Positions 15,996-24,581 of a stretch of 64,000 nucleotides of DNA are shown here, piece after piece. Position 1 is the stretch's first letter. The number at the start of each line of letters is the position of its first letter. The notes beneath the pieces were generated by a model, which had not been told where the DNA came from, did no database searches, and saw only the letters and a program-made list of their open reading frames with translations. The stretch comes from Arthrobacter sp. ZGTC131 (lineage in GTDB: Bacteria > Actinomycetota > Actinomycetes > Actinomycetales > Micrococcaceae): positions 124,001 through 188,000 of the forward strand of contig NZ_PJIK01000001.1 of NCBI RefSeq assembly GCF_002929275.1, written 5' to 3'. The position numbers and the translations under genes are program-made.

Positions 15996-17324
15996 GTGAG
16001 TACCTCCGCCGGCTGGGAACAGCCACGCACGTCCCTGTTCACCGACCACTACGAGCTGACCATGCTGCAGGCAGCGCTCCATTCCGGCGCCGCGCACCGG
16101 AAGTCCGTGTTCGAGGCCTTCGCGCGCAGGCTCCCGGACGGCCGCCGTTACGGCATCGTGGGCGGCACCGGCCGGCTCCTGGACGGCATTGCGGCGTTCC
16201 GGTTCGGCGACGCCGAGCTCGAGTTCCTGGGGCGCACCGGCGTGGTCAACAAGGAGACGCTGGACTACCTGGCCGACTTCCGCTTCACCGGAGACATCTG
16301 GGGCTACGCCGAGGGAGAGGCCTACTTTCCCAACTCCCCCATCCTGATCGTCGAGTCGACATTCGCCGAGGCATGCATCCTGGAGACCTACGTGCTGTCC
16401 GTGCTCAATCACGACAGCGCCATCGCCTCCGCGGCTTCCCGGATGATCACCGCGGCCGGCAACCGGCCCTGCATCGAGATGGGCTCCCGGCGGACCCAGG
16501 AAGAATCGGCAACGGCCGCCGCCCGCGCCGCCGTCATCGCAGGGTTCGCCAGCACCTCCAACCTCGAAGCCGGCCTCCGTTACGGGATCAAGACCGTGGG
16601 CACCGCAGCCCACTCCTTCACGCTCCTCCACGACACCGAACGCGACGCCTTTGAGGCGCAGGTCGCCTCCCTGGGCGCCGCCACCTCGCTGCTCGTGGAC
16701 ACGTACGACGTCGAAACGGCCGTCCGTACGGCCGTGGACATCGCCGGAGACAAGTTGGGTGCCGTCCGGCTGGACTCGGGCGACCTGGTGGAGCAGGCCC
16801 AGTGGGTGCGGCGCCTGCTGGACGAACTGGGCAACGAGAACACCCGGATCATGGTGACGTCGGATCTGGACGAGTTCGCCATTGCGGCGCTGCAGTCCGC
16901 CCCCGTAGACGCGTACGGCGTGGGCACCTCCCTCGTGACGGGCTCGGGGGCCCCCACCGCGAGCATGGTCTACAAGCTGGTGAGCCGCACTGACGACACC
17001 GGGGAATTCGTGCCCGTAGCCAAGGCGGCCAAGAACAAGACCAGCAAGGGCGGGCGGAAATACGCCCTCCGCAGGCTCAACGAGCACGGCACGGCGACGC
17101 ACGAAATCGTCGGGGTCGGCCACCGTCCCATGGACGACGGCGATGACCGCCCCCTGCTTCAGCAATTCATCAAGAACGGAGAGCTGCTGCCGGGCTGGAC
17201 AGGCCACGAAGGCGTGCTCCGCGCCCGCCAGCGCCACGCCGATTCAATGGCCGAGTTGCCGGCGGTCGTCCACCGCCTGCAGCGCGGTGAGCCGGCCATC
17301 CCCACCATCTACGAGGAGAACTGA
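15996..17324 (+). CDS. pncB: nicotinate phosphoribosyltransferase
   Basis: 442 residues from GTG 15996. It opens with SLFTDHYELTMLQAAL, the classic NAPRTase N-terminus. EMGSRRTQEE and AGFASTSNLEAGLRYGI form the central active-site region, and LDSGDL the phosphate-binding part. The enzyme makes nicotinate mononucleotide from nicotinate and PRPP in the Preiss-Handler salvage route to NAD. The TGA stop overlaps the ATG of pncA in TGATG, so nicotinamide deamination and nicotinate capture are co-translated. It is divergent from clpS, as in M. tuberculosis. Confidence 0.95.
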   Translation: MSTSAGWEQPRTSLFTDHYELTMLQAALHSGAAHRKSVFEAFARRLPDGRRYGIVGGTGRLLDGIAAFRFGDAELEFLGRTGVVNKETLDYLADFRFTGDIWGYAEGEAYFPNSPILIVESTFAEACILETYVLSVLNHDSAIASAASRMITAAGNRPCIEMGSRRTQEESATAAARAAVIAGFASTSNLEAGLRYGIKTVGTAAHSFTLLHDTERDAFEAQVASLGAATSLLVDTYDVETAVRTAVDIAGDKLGAVRLDSGDLVEQAQWVRRLLDELGNENTRIMVTSDLDEFAIAALQSAPVDAYGVGTSLVTGSGAPTASMVYKLVSRTDDTGEFVPVAKAAKNKTSKGGRKYALRRLNEHGTATHEIVGVGHRPMDDGDDRPLLQQFIKNGELLPGWTGHEGVLRARQRHADSMAELPAVVHRLQRGEPAIPTIYEEN

Positions 17325-17959
17325 TGTCACGTGCACTGATCATTGTCGACGTCCAGAACGACTTCTGCGAAGGCGGCGCGCTGCCGGTCGAGGGCGGTGC
17401 GGCGGTGGCGGGCGCAATCAGCGAGTTCGTCGAGGCGCACCACGGGCAGTTTGACCACATTGTGGCCACCCAGGACTGGCACATCGATCCCGGCGCACAC
17501 TTCTCCGAGAGCCCGGACTTTAAGGACAGCTGGCCGCCGCACTGCATCGCAGGGTCGCAGGGCGCCGAGCTGCATCCGGACCTCGACACCGAACACATCC
17601 AGGCCTACTTCCACAAGGGCCTCCACACGGCCGCCTACTCCGGCTTTGAAGGACTGCTGGCGCCCGAGGATGCCGTCCCCACCGGGGACCGGAAGCCCGG
17701 TGCCCTGCCCGTGGCCGCAGACCCGGACTACGCTCCCGAGGAGGACTCCATCGGGCTGGACGACTGGCTCCAGAGCCACGATGTGGAGGACGTCGTGGTG
17801 GTGGGACTGGCCACGGACCACTGCGTCATGGCAACCTCCCTGGACGCGGTGCAGGCCGGCTACTCCGTCACCGTGATCAAGCGCCTAACGGCCGGAATAG
17901 CCGAAGACCTTGATGACACGTACGCCGAAATGGAACTGGGCGGCGTCGACCTCGAGTAG
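17324..17959 (+). CDS. pncA: nicotinamidase (isochorismatase-fold)
   Basis: 211 residues. The catalytic triad is readable as Asp9 (ALIIVDVQNDF), Lys98 (AYFHKG) and Cys167 (TDHCVMAT), and the metal site includes the DWH at 51-53. It hydrolyses nicotinamide to nicotinate, the substrate of the overlapping upstream pncB product. Compared with the M. tuberculosis enzyme (186 residues) it has an extra acidic loop at about 118-142. It converges on the helicase gene with only 12 bases between stops and no obvious terminator. Confidence 0.94.
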   Translation: MSRALIIVDVQNDFCEGGALPVEGGAAVAGAISEFVEAHHGQFDHIVATQDWHIDPGAHFSESPDFKDSWPPHCIAGSQGAELHPDLDTEHIQAYFHKGLHTAAYSGFEGLLAPEDAVPTGDRKPGALPVAADPDYAPEEDSIGLDDWLQSHDVEDVVVVGLATDHCVMATSLDAVQAGYSVTVIKRLTAGIAEDLDDTYAEMELGGVDLE

Positions 17960-17971
17960 CCGCTGCCCGGC

Positions 17972-19750
17972 CTACTTCCGCCCGACGAACCAGTCCTGGA
18001 GCTTCTTCAGCCGGGACTGCAGCTGCTCCTCGTTCGCCTGCGCCACCGGCGGACCGCCGCAGACCGTCCTCAGTTTCGTGTGCACCACGCCGTGCGGCGT
18101 CCCCGTCCGCGCCGACCACGCGGCCACGTTCTTGGCCAGCTCGTTGCGCAGTTCCATCAGCATCCGGTGGTCCGGAACTGCCGGGGCCGCAGGCGCAGCC
18201 GCCGGTGCCTGGCGTTTCTTGCGGCTCTGCTGCTCGTGCTGGCGCTGGCGCAGCAGGGTGCCCACCTGCTCCGCATCCAGCAGGCCTGGAATGCCGAGGA
18301 AGTCGAGTTCGTCCTCGGAACCGATGTCACCGCCGGTGCCGAACTCGCCGCCGTCGAACAGCACGCGGTCGAACGACGCCTGGGAATCCAAGGCCTCAAA
18401 CTTGCCCTTGGTCAGGCTGTCCGAGGCCTTGTCCTCGCGGTTGGCTTCGTCCATCAGCGAGTCTTCCGGATTGAAGAGGCCGTCGCCGTCCTCCTTCTCC
18501 GGCCGGTCCAAGGCATGGTCGCGCTCGGCTTCCATGGAATTGGCCAGCGCCATCAGCTGGGGAACCGAGGGCAGGAATACCGAGGCGGTCTCGCCCCGCT
18601 TCCGGGCACGCACAAAGCGGCCCACGGCCTGGGCGAAGAACAGCGGCGTGGACGTCGACGTCGCGTACACACCGACGGACAGCCGTGGAACGTCCACGCC
18701 TTCGGACACCATGCGGACGGCCACCATCCAGCGTTTGTCGCTTGCGGTGAATTCCTCGATCTTGCTTGAGGCCTTGGCGTCATCGGAAAGGATCACCGTG
18801 GGTGATTCACCGGTGATCCTCTTCAACTGCCCCGCGTACGCCCTGGCGTCGTCGTGGTCCGTGGCGATCACGAGGCCACCGGCGTCCGGGACGGAGCGCC
18901 GGACTTCACTAAGGCGCTTGTCCGCGCCGGCCAGCACTGCCGGAATCCATTCGCCCGTGGGGTTCAGGGCCGTCCGCCACGCCTGGGACGTGATGTCCTT
19001 GGTGACTGCCGATTCGCCGAGCGAAGCCGCCATCTCCTCGCCGCCGCTGGTGCGCCAGCGCATCTGCCCCGAATACGCCATGAACATGACGGGACGCACC
19101 ACGTGGTCGCGCAGCGCGCTGCCGTAGCCGTAGGTGTAGTCCGCCTTGGAACGCCTGATGCCGTCCCTGTCCTCCGCGTACTCCACGAACGGGATGGGCG
19201 AGGTGTCCGAGCGAAAGGGCGTACCCGTCAGGGACAGCCGCCGGGCTGCAGGATCGAACGCCTCGCGGAGTCCGTCGCCCCACGACAACGCTTCGCCGCC
19301 GTGGTGGATTTCGTCGAGAATCACCAGCGTGCGGGCGGCTTCGGTCTTGGCCCGGTGCAGCATCGGCTTGCTGGCCACCTGCGCGTACGTCACGGCGACC
19401 CCGATGAACCCGCGACCGTGCTGGCCGTCGGAGTTCTTGAAGTTCGGATCAATGGCGATGCCCACCCGCGCCGCGGCGTCGGCCCATTGCCGCTTGAGGT
19501 GGTCAGTGGGCGCGACGATCGTCACGCGGTTGACCGTGCCGGCCTCGATGAGCATGGATGCCACCCGCAGCGCAAAGGTGGTCTTGCCGGCGCCGGGCGT
19601 CGCCACGGCCATGAAGTCGCGCGGCCCGGTGCTGAAGTAACGGTCCAGGGCCTCCTGCTGCCAGGCGCGCAGCTTTGGGGCGGTTCCCCAGGCTGCGCGT
19701 TCCGGATAAGCCGGAGGCAGGGTGGGTCCGCCGAAGAGTGTCTCCGTCAC
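17972..19750 (-). CDS. SF2 DEAD/DEAH-type helicase
   Basis: 592 residues. Motif I ATPGAGKTT (about 49-57), a DEIHH motif II, SLTGTPFRSD motif III region, and a second RecA domain ending in QAVGRFVRARKRGE (motif VI) mark an SF2 helicase of the restriction-helicase/UvrB-like branch. The region after about residue 420 is polar, acidic and rich in Lys/Gln, with no recognised domain. The upstream DUF3039 gene touches it (shared base 19750), suggesting co-translation; this pair recurs in actinobacteria. The nucleic-acid substrate and role are unknown, with stress or repair being inference. Confidence 0.85.
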   Translation of the reverse strand: MTETLFGGPTLPPAYPERAAWGTAPKLRAWQQEALDRYFSTGPRDFMAVATPGAGKTTFALRVASMLIEAGTVNRVTIVAPTDHLKRQWADAAARVGIAIDPNFKNSDGQHGRGFIGVAVTYAQVASKPMLHRAKTEAARTLVILDEIHHGGEALSWGDGLREAFDPAARRLSLTGTPFRSDTSPIPFVEYAEDRDGIRRSKADYTYGYGSALRDHVVRPVMFMAYSGQMRWRTSGGEEMAASLGESAVTKDITSQAWRTALNPTGEWIPAVLAGADKRLSEVRRSVPDAGGLVIATDHDDARAYAGQLKRITGESPTVILSDDAKASSKIEEFTASDKRWMVAVRMVSEGVDVPRLSVGVYATSTSTPLFFAQAVGRFVRARKRGETASVFLPSVPQLMALANSMEAERDHALDRPEKEDGDGLFNPEDSLMDEANREDKASDSLTKGKFEALDSQASFDRVLFDGGEFGTGGDIGSEDELDFLGIPGLLDAEQVGTLLRQRQHEQQSRKKRQAPAAAPAAPAVPDHRMLMELRNELAKNVAAWSARTGTPHGVVHTKLRTVCGGPPVAQANEEQLQSRLKKLQDWFVGRK

Positions 19751-20091
19751 TACTTGTTGTTGCCTGAGTCCCCGCCGGACCCCTTGCCGCCGTCATTGCC
19801 GGGCCGCAGGCCGTCATAGACCTCTTTGCACTCGGGGCACACGGGGAACTTCTGGGGATCCCGTCCCGGCGTCCAGACCTTGCCGCACAGTGCGATGACC
19901 GGCTCGCCGGTGAGCGCGGACTCCATGATCTTTTCCTTGCGGACGTAGTGTGAAAAGCGCTCGCGGTCCCCGGGCTCCACTTCCTGGCGGAGTTCCTCGC
20001 GCTCAATGGTTGCGGTGGACGATCCGGCTCCGGAAAGCTCACGCATGGGGTCGTTGTCGAGAGGATCCGTCATGCTAGTCATGCCATCCAT
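19750..20091 (-). CDS. DUF3039 family zinc-ribbon-like protein
   Basis: Start taken at ATG 20091 (MDGMTSMTDP), with GGA ten bases upstream; ATGs at 20082 and 20073 are alternatives. It has about 113 residues. A conserved core has RFSHYVRKEKIMESALTGEP followed by ALCGKVW and VCPECKEVYD, which looks like a small Cys-based zinc ribbon. The C-terminus is Gly/Ser/Asp-rich. It abuts the SF2 helicase gene and is probably an accessory or nucleic-acid-binding partner; no function is established. Confidence 0.8.
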   Translation of the reverse strand: MDGMTSMTDPLDNDPMRELSGAGSSTATIEREELRQEVEPGDRERFSHYVRKEKIMESALTGEPVIALCGKVWTPGRDPQKFPVCPECKEVYDGLRPGNDGGKGSGGDSGNNK

Positions 20092-20168
20092 CTTAGCTGT
20101 TCCGGACAGCGGGCACCGGACGCCGGGACGGGCCGGACTGCCCGGCGCCACGGCCGCGGCCCTGGGCG

Positions 20169-20951
20169 CTACAGGCCCTGCCAGGCCGGCTTGTGGTCGT
20201 GCGTATGGCGGTAGTAGTCCGCGAGTTTCAGCGACGACGCCGCGGCTTCGTCCACGAGGATGCTTGCGTGAGGATGAAGCTGAAGGACCGATGCCGGGCA
20301 GATCGCGGCCAGGGGCCCCTCCACGAGATCATGGACAGCCTGCGCCTTTTGGGCGCCGGTGGCTATGAGGACCGCATGGCGCGAGTCCAGGATGGTGCCC
20401 AGCCCCTGTGTCACCACATGATGGGGTACCTCATCGAGGCTGCGGAAAAAACGTGCGTTGTCCCGGCGTGTCTGTTCAATGAGCGACTTGATGCGCGTGC
20501 GCGACGCAAGGGAGGACCCCGGCTCGTTGAAGCCGATGTGCCCGTCCGTGCCAAGGCCCAGAAACTGCAGGTCCACACCGCCGCGCGCCCGGATGGCATC
20601 CTCGTACGCCCGGCAGGCGGCCGGAATGTCCGCGGCATTGCCGTCGGGCCCCAGGACGTTTCCCGGGGCAAAGTTGACGCGGTCCGTGAAGTCGCGGCGG
20701 ATGACCTCACGGTAGGACTCCGGATGGCCGGGCTCCAGCCCTACGTACTCGTCCAGGGTGAATCCGTGCGCCCTGCTGAAATCCAGGCCGGCCTGTTCGT
20801 GGCGCCGGGCCAGTTCGTCGTAGACGGGAAGGGGTGACGAGCCCGTGGCCAGTCCCAGGACGGCATCGGGCTTGCGCCGCAAGAGGCTTTCCACCGCATC
20901 CGCCGCCACGGAGGCGATCTGGCGGATGCCCGGAAGGATGACGACCTCCAT
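20169..20951 (-). CDS. nagB: glucosamine-6-phosphate deaminase
   Basis: 260 residues with the NagB active-site series: LGLATGSSPLPVY (phosphate loop), LDEYVGL (Asp68), and GTDGHIGFNEPG (Asp136, His138, Glu143). Spacing matches the E. coli enzyme. It converts glucosamine 6-phosphate to fructose 6-phosphate and ammonia, linking amino-sugar use to glycolysis. No nagA or N-acetylglucosamine transporter lies next to it, so it is an orphan nag gene in this window. The E. coli-type allosteric site was not assessed. Confidence 0.93.
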   Translation of the reverse strand: MEVVILPGIRQIASVAADAVESLLRRKPDAVLGLATGSSPLPVYDELARRHEQAGLDFSRAHGFTLDEYVGLEPGHPESYREVIRRDFTDRVNFAPGNVLGPDGNAADIPAACRAYEDAIRARGGVDLQFLGLGTDGHIGFNEPGSSLASRTRIKSLIEQTRRDNARFFRSLDEVPHHVVTQGLGTILDSRHAVLIATGAQKAQAVHDLVEGPLAAICPASVLQLHPHASILVDEAAASSLKLADYYRHTHDHKPAWQGL

Positions 20952-21030
20952 GGTCCACGGCCCTTTCCTAGTCCCTGCCCTGCCCTTGTGTGCCTAGTCA
21001 ACCACGGTCCGCGCCGCCTTGGCAGGACTC

Positions 21031-22602
21031 TTACCGGTTCACGGTCAGCTGTGCCAGCAGCTCGGGTCCGCGGGCATCCAGCCAGCGCCCGCCGACCCTC
21101 ACTCCGACAATGAACAGCGCCGTTCCGAGCAGCGGTCCCAGCGCGAGGTTGATCCAGCCAAAGACTTGTTCCCCGGTCAGGAGCTGGGCGATCAAAAGGG
21201 CTGCCTCGGGGAGGATGAGCACCAGGAGGACTCCCATTCCGCCGAACTGTACGGCCAGGGTCTGAGCCACGTTGCCGGGGGGTTTCTTGAACGGGCTGTC
21301 ACCGGGTAGCGGAACGGCCACGGTGTAGCGGGCGGAAACCACGGACGCCAATCCAAGCCCGGTGAGCAGGACTCCCACAGACAGCCCAAGGATGCCGGGC
21401 AGCTTTTCCCAGCCCCCGGTGATGAAGAACGGCACGGTCGCCAGGATCAGCACGGCGGGCAACGCGAAGGCCAGGCAGGCCAATGCCCGCCCGAGCCGGT
21501 CGTGGACTCCGCGCACTCCGGCAGCAAGGTGCAGCGCAAATGCCGTGTTGTCGTAGGACACATCGGACGAAATGGACCACGCCAGCAGGAAGGCGGTCAA
21601 CGGTCCGACGATCAGTAGGATGCCGAAGTCATTCGTCTGGCTGCCCTGGAACGCGAGCACCACCGGCAGCAGCGGTATGACGACGAGCGATCCGGAATAC
21701 CGGGGATCGCGGAACCAGTACGTTAGCGAGCGGGCCGTGACGGCGCCTACCGGGGTGGCCGGCAACAGCGAGAACAGACCCATGCGCCCGCCCTTCCTGC
21801 GGCTGCTTCCCGCGTAGGGCGGAGTCACGAGGGCCCGCTCCAGCAGTAGCTTCCAGCACCAGGCGAGGCCTGCAAGCGTGGCAGCGGCAATGAGCAGCTT
21901 GAGCACCGCGTGGCCCGCATACCCCGCTTCGAGGTCGCCGCCTAGCGACCACGCCGCACCCAAGGGCGTCCAGGACAGGCTCCGGGCGAGGTCGGCCAGA
22001 AAGGCGCCCGAACCGGACACTCCCTGGAAAATTCCCGCCAGAATCGGGCCAAGCAGGACCAGCGGCACCATGAACGCCGTTCCGCTGACATCCTTGAATC
22101 GCCGGGAGGCCGCCAGGCTCGCCGTGGCGGTGGTGACCACCTTGGACAGCACGACGCAGCTCAGCACCCCCAGGACGGCCCCCACCAGGGCGCCCACGGC
22201 GGGGACGATGCCGCGTGACCAGGTGCCTACAGTTGCCAGCGCCACAATGACGGTGGCGAGCCCCGGAATGCCGATGAGGCCGCCCAGGGTCAGCCCGGCC
22301 AGAAGCTGCGACATGGGGACAGCCGCCGTGGTGAACCGGGCCGGGTCCAGCGTCATGTCCGCTGCGGAGGCTACCACCGGCACAATGCCCCAGCCGAGCA
22401 GGGCGGCCGAACCGCTCAGCACCACCACGGTCTGGGCCAGGCCGGCATCCTCCTGCCGGAGCAGGAGCAACGCCGTGACACACAGGCCCACGATCCCCAG
22501 CGCATAGAGTCCGCCGATCGCCAGGCCCACCAGCTGCCAGGGACTCCGGCGCAGGCCGTTCCTCAGCAGCGTCAGCTTGAGCCTTAGAAGGTGCGCAACC
22601 AT
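21031..22602 (-). CDS. ABC transporter permease
   Basis: Start taken at ATG 22602 (MVAHLLRLKLTLLRNGLRR), giving 523 residues and a 19-base overlap with the upstream ATPase gene; earlier in-frame starts lie inside that gene. About 12 hydrophobic segments form two repeated halves, each preceded by basic loops. This resembles exporter-type permeases of the ABC-2 group rather than importers. No substrate-binding protein is present. The substrate is not predictable. It forms a two-gene unit with the ATPase and may be followed in the same transcript by nagB, 80 bases downstream. Confidence 0.8.
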   Translation of the reverse strand: MVAHLLRLKLTLLRNGLRRSPWQLVGLAIGGLYALGIVGLCVTALLLLRQEDAGLAQTVVVLSGSAALLGWGIVPVVASAADMTLDPARFTTAAVPMSQLLAGLTLGGLIGIPGLATVIVALATVGTWSRGIVPAVGALVGAVLGVLSCVVLSKVVTTATASLAASRRFKDVSGTAFMVPLVLLGPILAGIFQGVSGSGAFLADLARSLSWTPLGAAWSLGGDLEAGYAGHAVLKLLIAAATLAGLAWCWKLLLERALVTPPYAGSSRRKGGRMGLFSLLPATPVGAVTARSLTYWFRDPRYSGSLVVIPLLPVVLAFQGSQTNDFGILLIVGPLTAFLLAWSISSDVSYDNTAFALHLAAGVRGVHDRLGRALACLAFALPAVLILATVPFFITGGWEKLPGILGLSVGVLLTGLGLASVVSARYTVAVPLPGDSPFKKPPGNVAQTLAVQFGGMGVLLVLILPEAALLIAQLLTGEQVFGWINLALGPLLGTALFIVGVRVGGRWLDARGPELLAQLTVNR

Positions 22603-23348
22603 TCCAGCCCCTCTGTCTGGCTTCGGCCGCCCACCAGCTCGACGAAGCGCTCCTCCAGGCTCGCGCCGGCACGGACCTGGTCCACCGTCCCGGCAGCAAG
22701 GAGCCGCCCGGCCGCAACCACCGCCACGTGATCGCACATCCGCTGCACCAGGTCCATGACATGGCTCGACACGATGACCGTGCCGCCGGTGGCCACGTAC
22801 CTGTCCAGGATGTCCCGGATGTTGGCGGCGGAGACGGGATCCACGGATTCGAAGGGCTCGTCCAGGACCAGGACTTTCGGGGCGTGGATGAGCGCCGATG
22901 CGAGCGCGATCTTTTTCGTCATGCCGGCGGAATAGTCCACCACAAGCGTGCCGGCGTCCTGGCTCAGGTCAAGCGCGGCCAGCAGTTCCCCCACCCTGGA
23001 CGCCACAACCTCCTTGTCCATGCCGCGGAGCAGCCCGGCATAGGTGACAAGTTGTTCACCGCTCAGCCTGTCGAAGAGGCGCACGCCGTCGGGCAGAATG
23101 CCCATCAGCTTCTTGGCCTCCAGCGGTTGGGCCCAGACGTCCACGCCGTGCACCACCGCTGTGCCGAAATCCGGCCGGAGGAGGCCCGTGGCCATGGACA
23201 GCGTGGTGGTTTTTCCGGCACCGTTGGGTCCGACGATTCCGAAGAACGAACCCGCCGGAACCTCCAGGCTGATTCCGTCCACGGCGATCTTGCTGCCGAA
23301 GCGCTTGGCAAGGCCCCTGATCGACAGGGCTGTAACGGGAAGGGTCAT
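22584..23348 (-). CDS. ABC transporter ATP-binding protein
   Basis: 254 residues with Walker A GPNGAGKTT, a variant signature YSAGMTKKIALASALI, Walker B VLVLDEPFESVD and the H-loop SSHVMDLVQRM. Single-domain ATPases of this DrrA/CcmA type power ABC-2 exporters. The signature reads SAGM rather than LSGGQ, as in several divergent exporter ATPases, and does not by itself suggest inactivity. It overlaps the permease gene downstream by 19 bases. Confidence 0.9.
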   Translation of the reverse strand: MTLPVTALSIRGLAKRFGSKIAVDGISLEVPAGSFFGIVGPNGAGKTTTLSMATGLLRPDFGTAVVHGVDVWAQPLEAKKLMGILPDGVRLFDRLSGEQLVTYAGLLRGMDKEVVASRVGELLAALDLSQDAGTLVVDYSAGMTKKIALASALIHAPKVLVLDEPFESVDPVSAANIRDILDRYVATGGTVIVSSHVMDLVQRMCDHVAVVAAGRLLAAGTVDQVRAGASLEERFVELVGGRSQTEGLEWLRTF

Positions 23349-23413
23349 GAACTTACCCTAAGCCGCGCACCCTCCAATGTGGATCCTCCGGAAGGAGTAG
23401 AAGCGGGATGACC

Positions 23414-23469
23414 GCCGACGCTCAGCAGCCGACGCTCGGCAGCCGACGCTCAGCAGCCGACGCCCGGCA
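23414..23469. repeat. 14-bp tandem repeat, four units
   Basis: Four consecutive 14-bp units start at 23414, 23428, 23442 and 23456, consensus GCCGACGCTCAGCA. A fifth degenerate unit begins at 23470 and runs into the 3' end of the OYE gene. Units 1 and 3 are identical. The repeat lies in the 129-base gap between the OYE stop and the ABC ATPase start, both on the minus strand. Confidence 0.85.
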
Positions 23470-23477
23470 GCCAGCGT

Positions 23478-24581
23478 TCAGAACGCGTGGCGCGGAACTG
23501 CCCGTTCGTACTGGGGAGCCCACCGCATGTCATGGCCCAGTTCGAAGGCCGCACGGAGCCACCAGTGCGGGTCCCGGAGGGCTGCGCGGGCGATGAAAAC
23601 GCCGTCGGCCTGGCCGGTGGCAACCACATGCTCTGCCTGGCCGGGCGATGTCAGCAGCCCGACAGTACCCGTGGCGATTCCGGTTTCGCGCCGGATGCGG
23701 GCGGCAAATCCCGTTTGGTACCCCGGCCCCGGCTGGATCCGCTGGTGCGCCACGGCTCCGCCGCTCGAAACGTCGATGAGGTCTACGCCGTGTTCGGCGG
23801 CCTGCGACGCCAGGTGCACCGAGTCCTCGATGCCGATTCCTCCCTCGGCCCAGTCAGTGGCGGAGATCCTCAGCAGCAGCGGCATGGAATCGGGGATCAC
23901 ATTCCGGATGGCGTCGACAACGGCCAGCGTCAGCCTGTTCCGGCCCGCCGCATCCCCGCCCCAGGTATCCGTGCGGTCGTTCACGAGCGGGCTTTGGAAC
24001 TGGTGGAGGAGGTAGCCGTGGGCCCCGTGCACTTCAATCGTGTCGAAGCCTGCATCGACGGCCCGGACGGCGGAGGCGGTAAAGTCCGCGATGACGGCCC
24101 GGATGTCCTCGTCGGTCATGGCCGCCGGCGGGGCAAAGCCGTCAAAGGCGGCGGTGCCCGGCCCCACGGTGCCCCAGCCGCCGTCGGAAACGGGTACGGA
24201 ACCCTTCTCACCGGAAAACGGCCAGTAGGTGGAGGCCTTGCGCCCTGCATGGGCGAGCTGGGCACCGATCTTGGTGTCCGCCACGCCGTGTCGGTGCACG
24301 AAGCTGACGATGCGTTCCCAGCCCGCCGCCTGCTCGTCGTTGTAGAGGCCAGCATCCCGCGGGCTGATCCGCCCGGCAGCGTTGACGGCAGCGGCTTCCG
24401 TCAGGATGAGGGCGGCTCCCCCGGCGGCGAACGAGCCCAGGTGCATCAGGTGCCAGTCGTGCGGCACTCCGGGCGCCGCTACGGGGTCGCAGCTGTACTG
24501 GCACATGGGCGAGACCCAGCCGCGGTGCTGCACTTCCAGTGACCGCAGGGACAGTGGCTTGAACAGTGCGGGCGTTGCCAC
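23478..24581 (-). CDS. NADH:flavin oxidoreductase, old yellow enzyme family (YqjM-like)
   Basis: 367 residues from GTG 24581. OYE motifs are VSPMCQYSC near residue 24, LILTEAAAV, AQLAHAGRKAS, and EVHGAHGYLLHQFQSP with a conserved DRTDTWGG downstream. The Cys in PMCQYS and the HGAHG His pair are characteristic of the thermophilic-like/YqjM class of FMN ene-reductases. They reduce activated C=C bonds of enals, enones or nitro compounds using NAD(P)H. The physiological substrate is unknown. The gene follows the Trx/TPR gene with a one-base TAGTG overlap. Confidence 0.92.
   Translation of the reverse strand: MATPALFKPLSLRSLEVQHRGWVSPMCQYSCDPVAAPGVPHDWHLMHLGSFAAGGAALILTEAAAVNAAGRISPRDAGLYNDEQAAGWERIVSFVHRHGVADTKIGAQLAHAGRKASTYWPFSGEKGSVPVSDGGWGTVGPGTAAFDGFAPPAAMTDEDIRAVIADFTASAVRAVDAGFDTIEVHGAHGYLLHQFQSPLVNDRTDTWGGDAAGRNRLTLAVVDAIRNVIPDSMPLLLRISATDWAEGGIGIEDSVHLASQAAEHGVDLIDVSSGGAVAHQRIQPGPGYQTGFAARIRRETGIATGTVGLLTSPGQAEHVVATGQADGVFIARAALRDPHWWLRAAFELGHDMRWAPQYERAVPRHAF

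Noticed and set aside
23414-23469. Possible CRISPR array
   Set aside because: Units are 14 bases, directly adjacent and without spacers; no cas genes are present.
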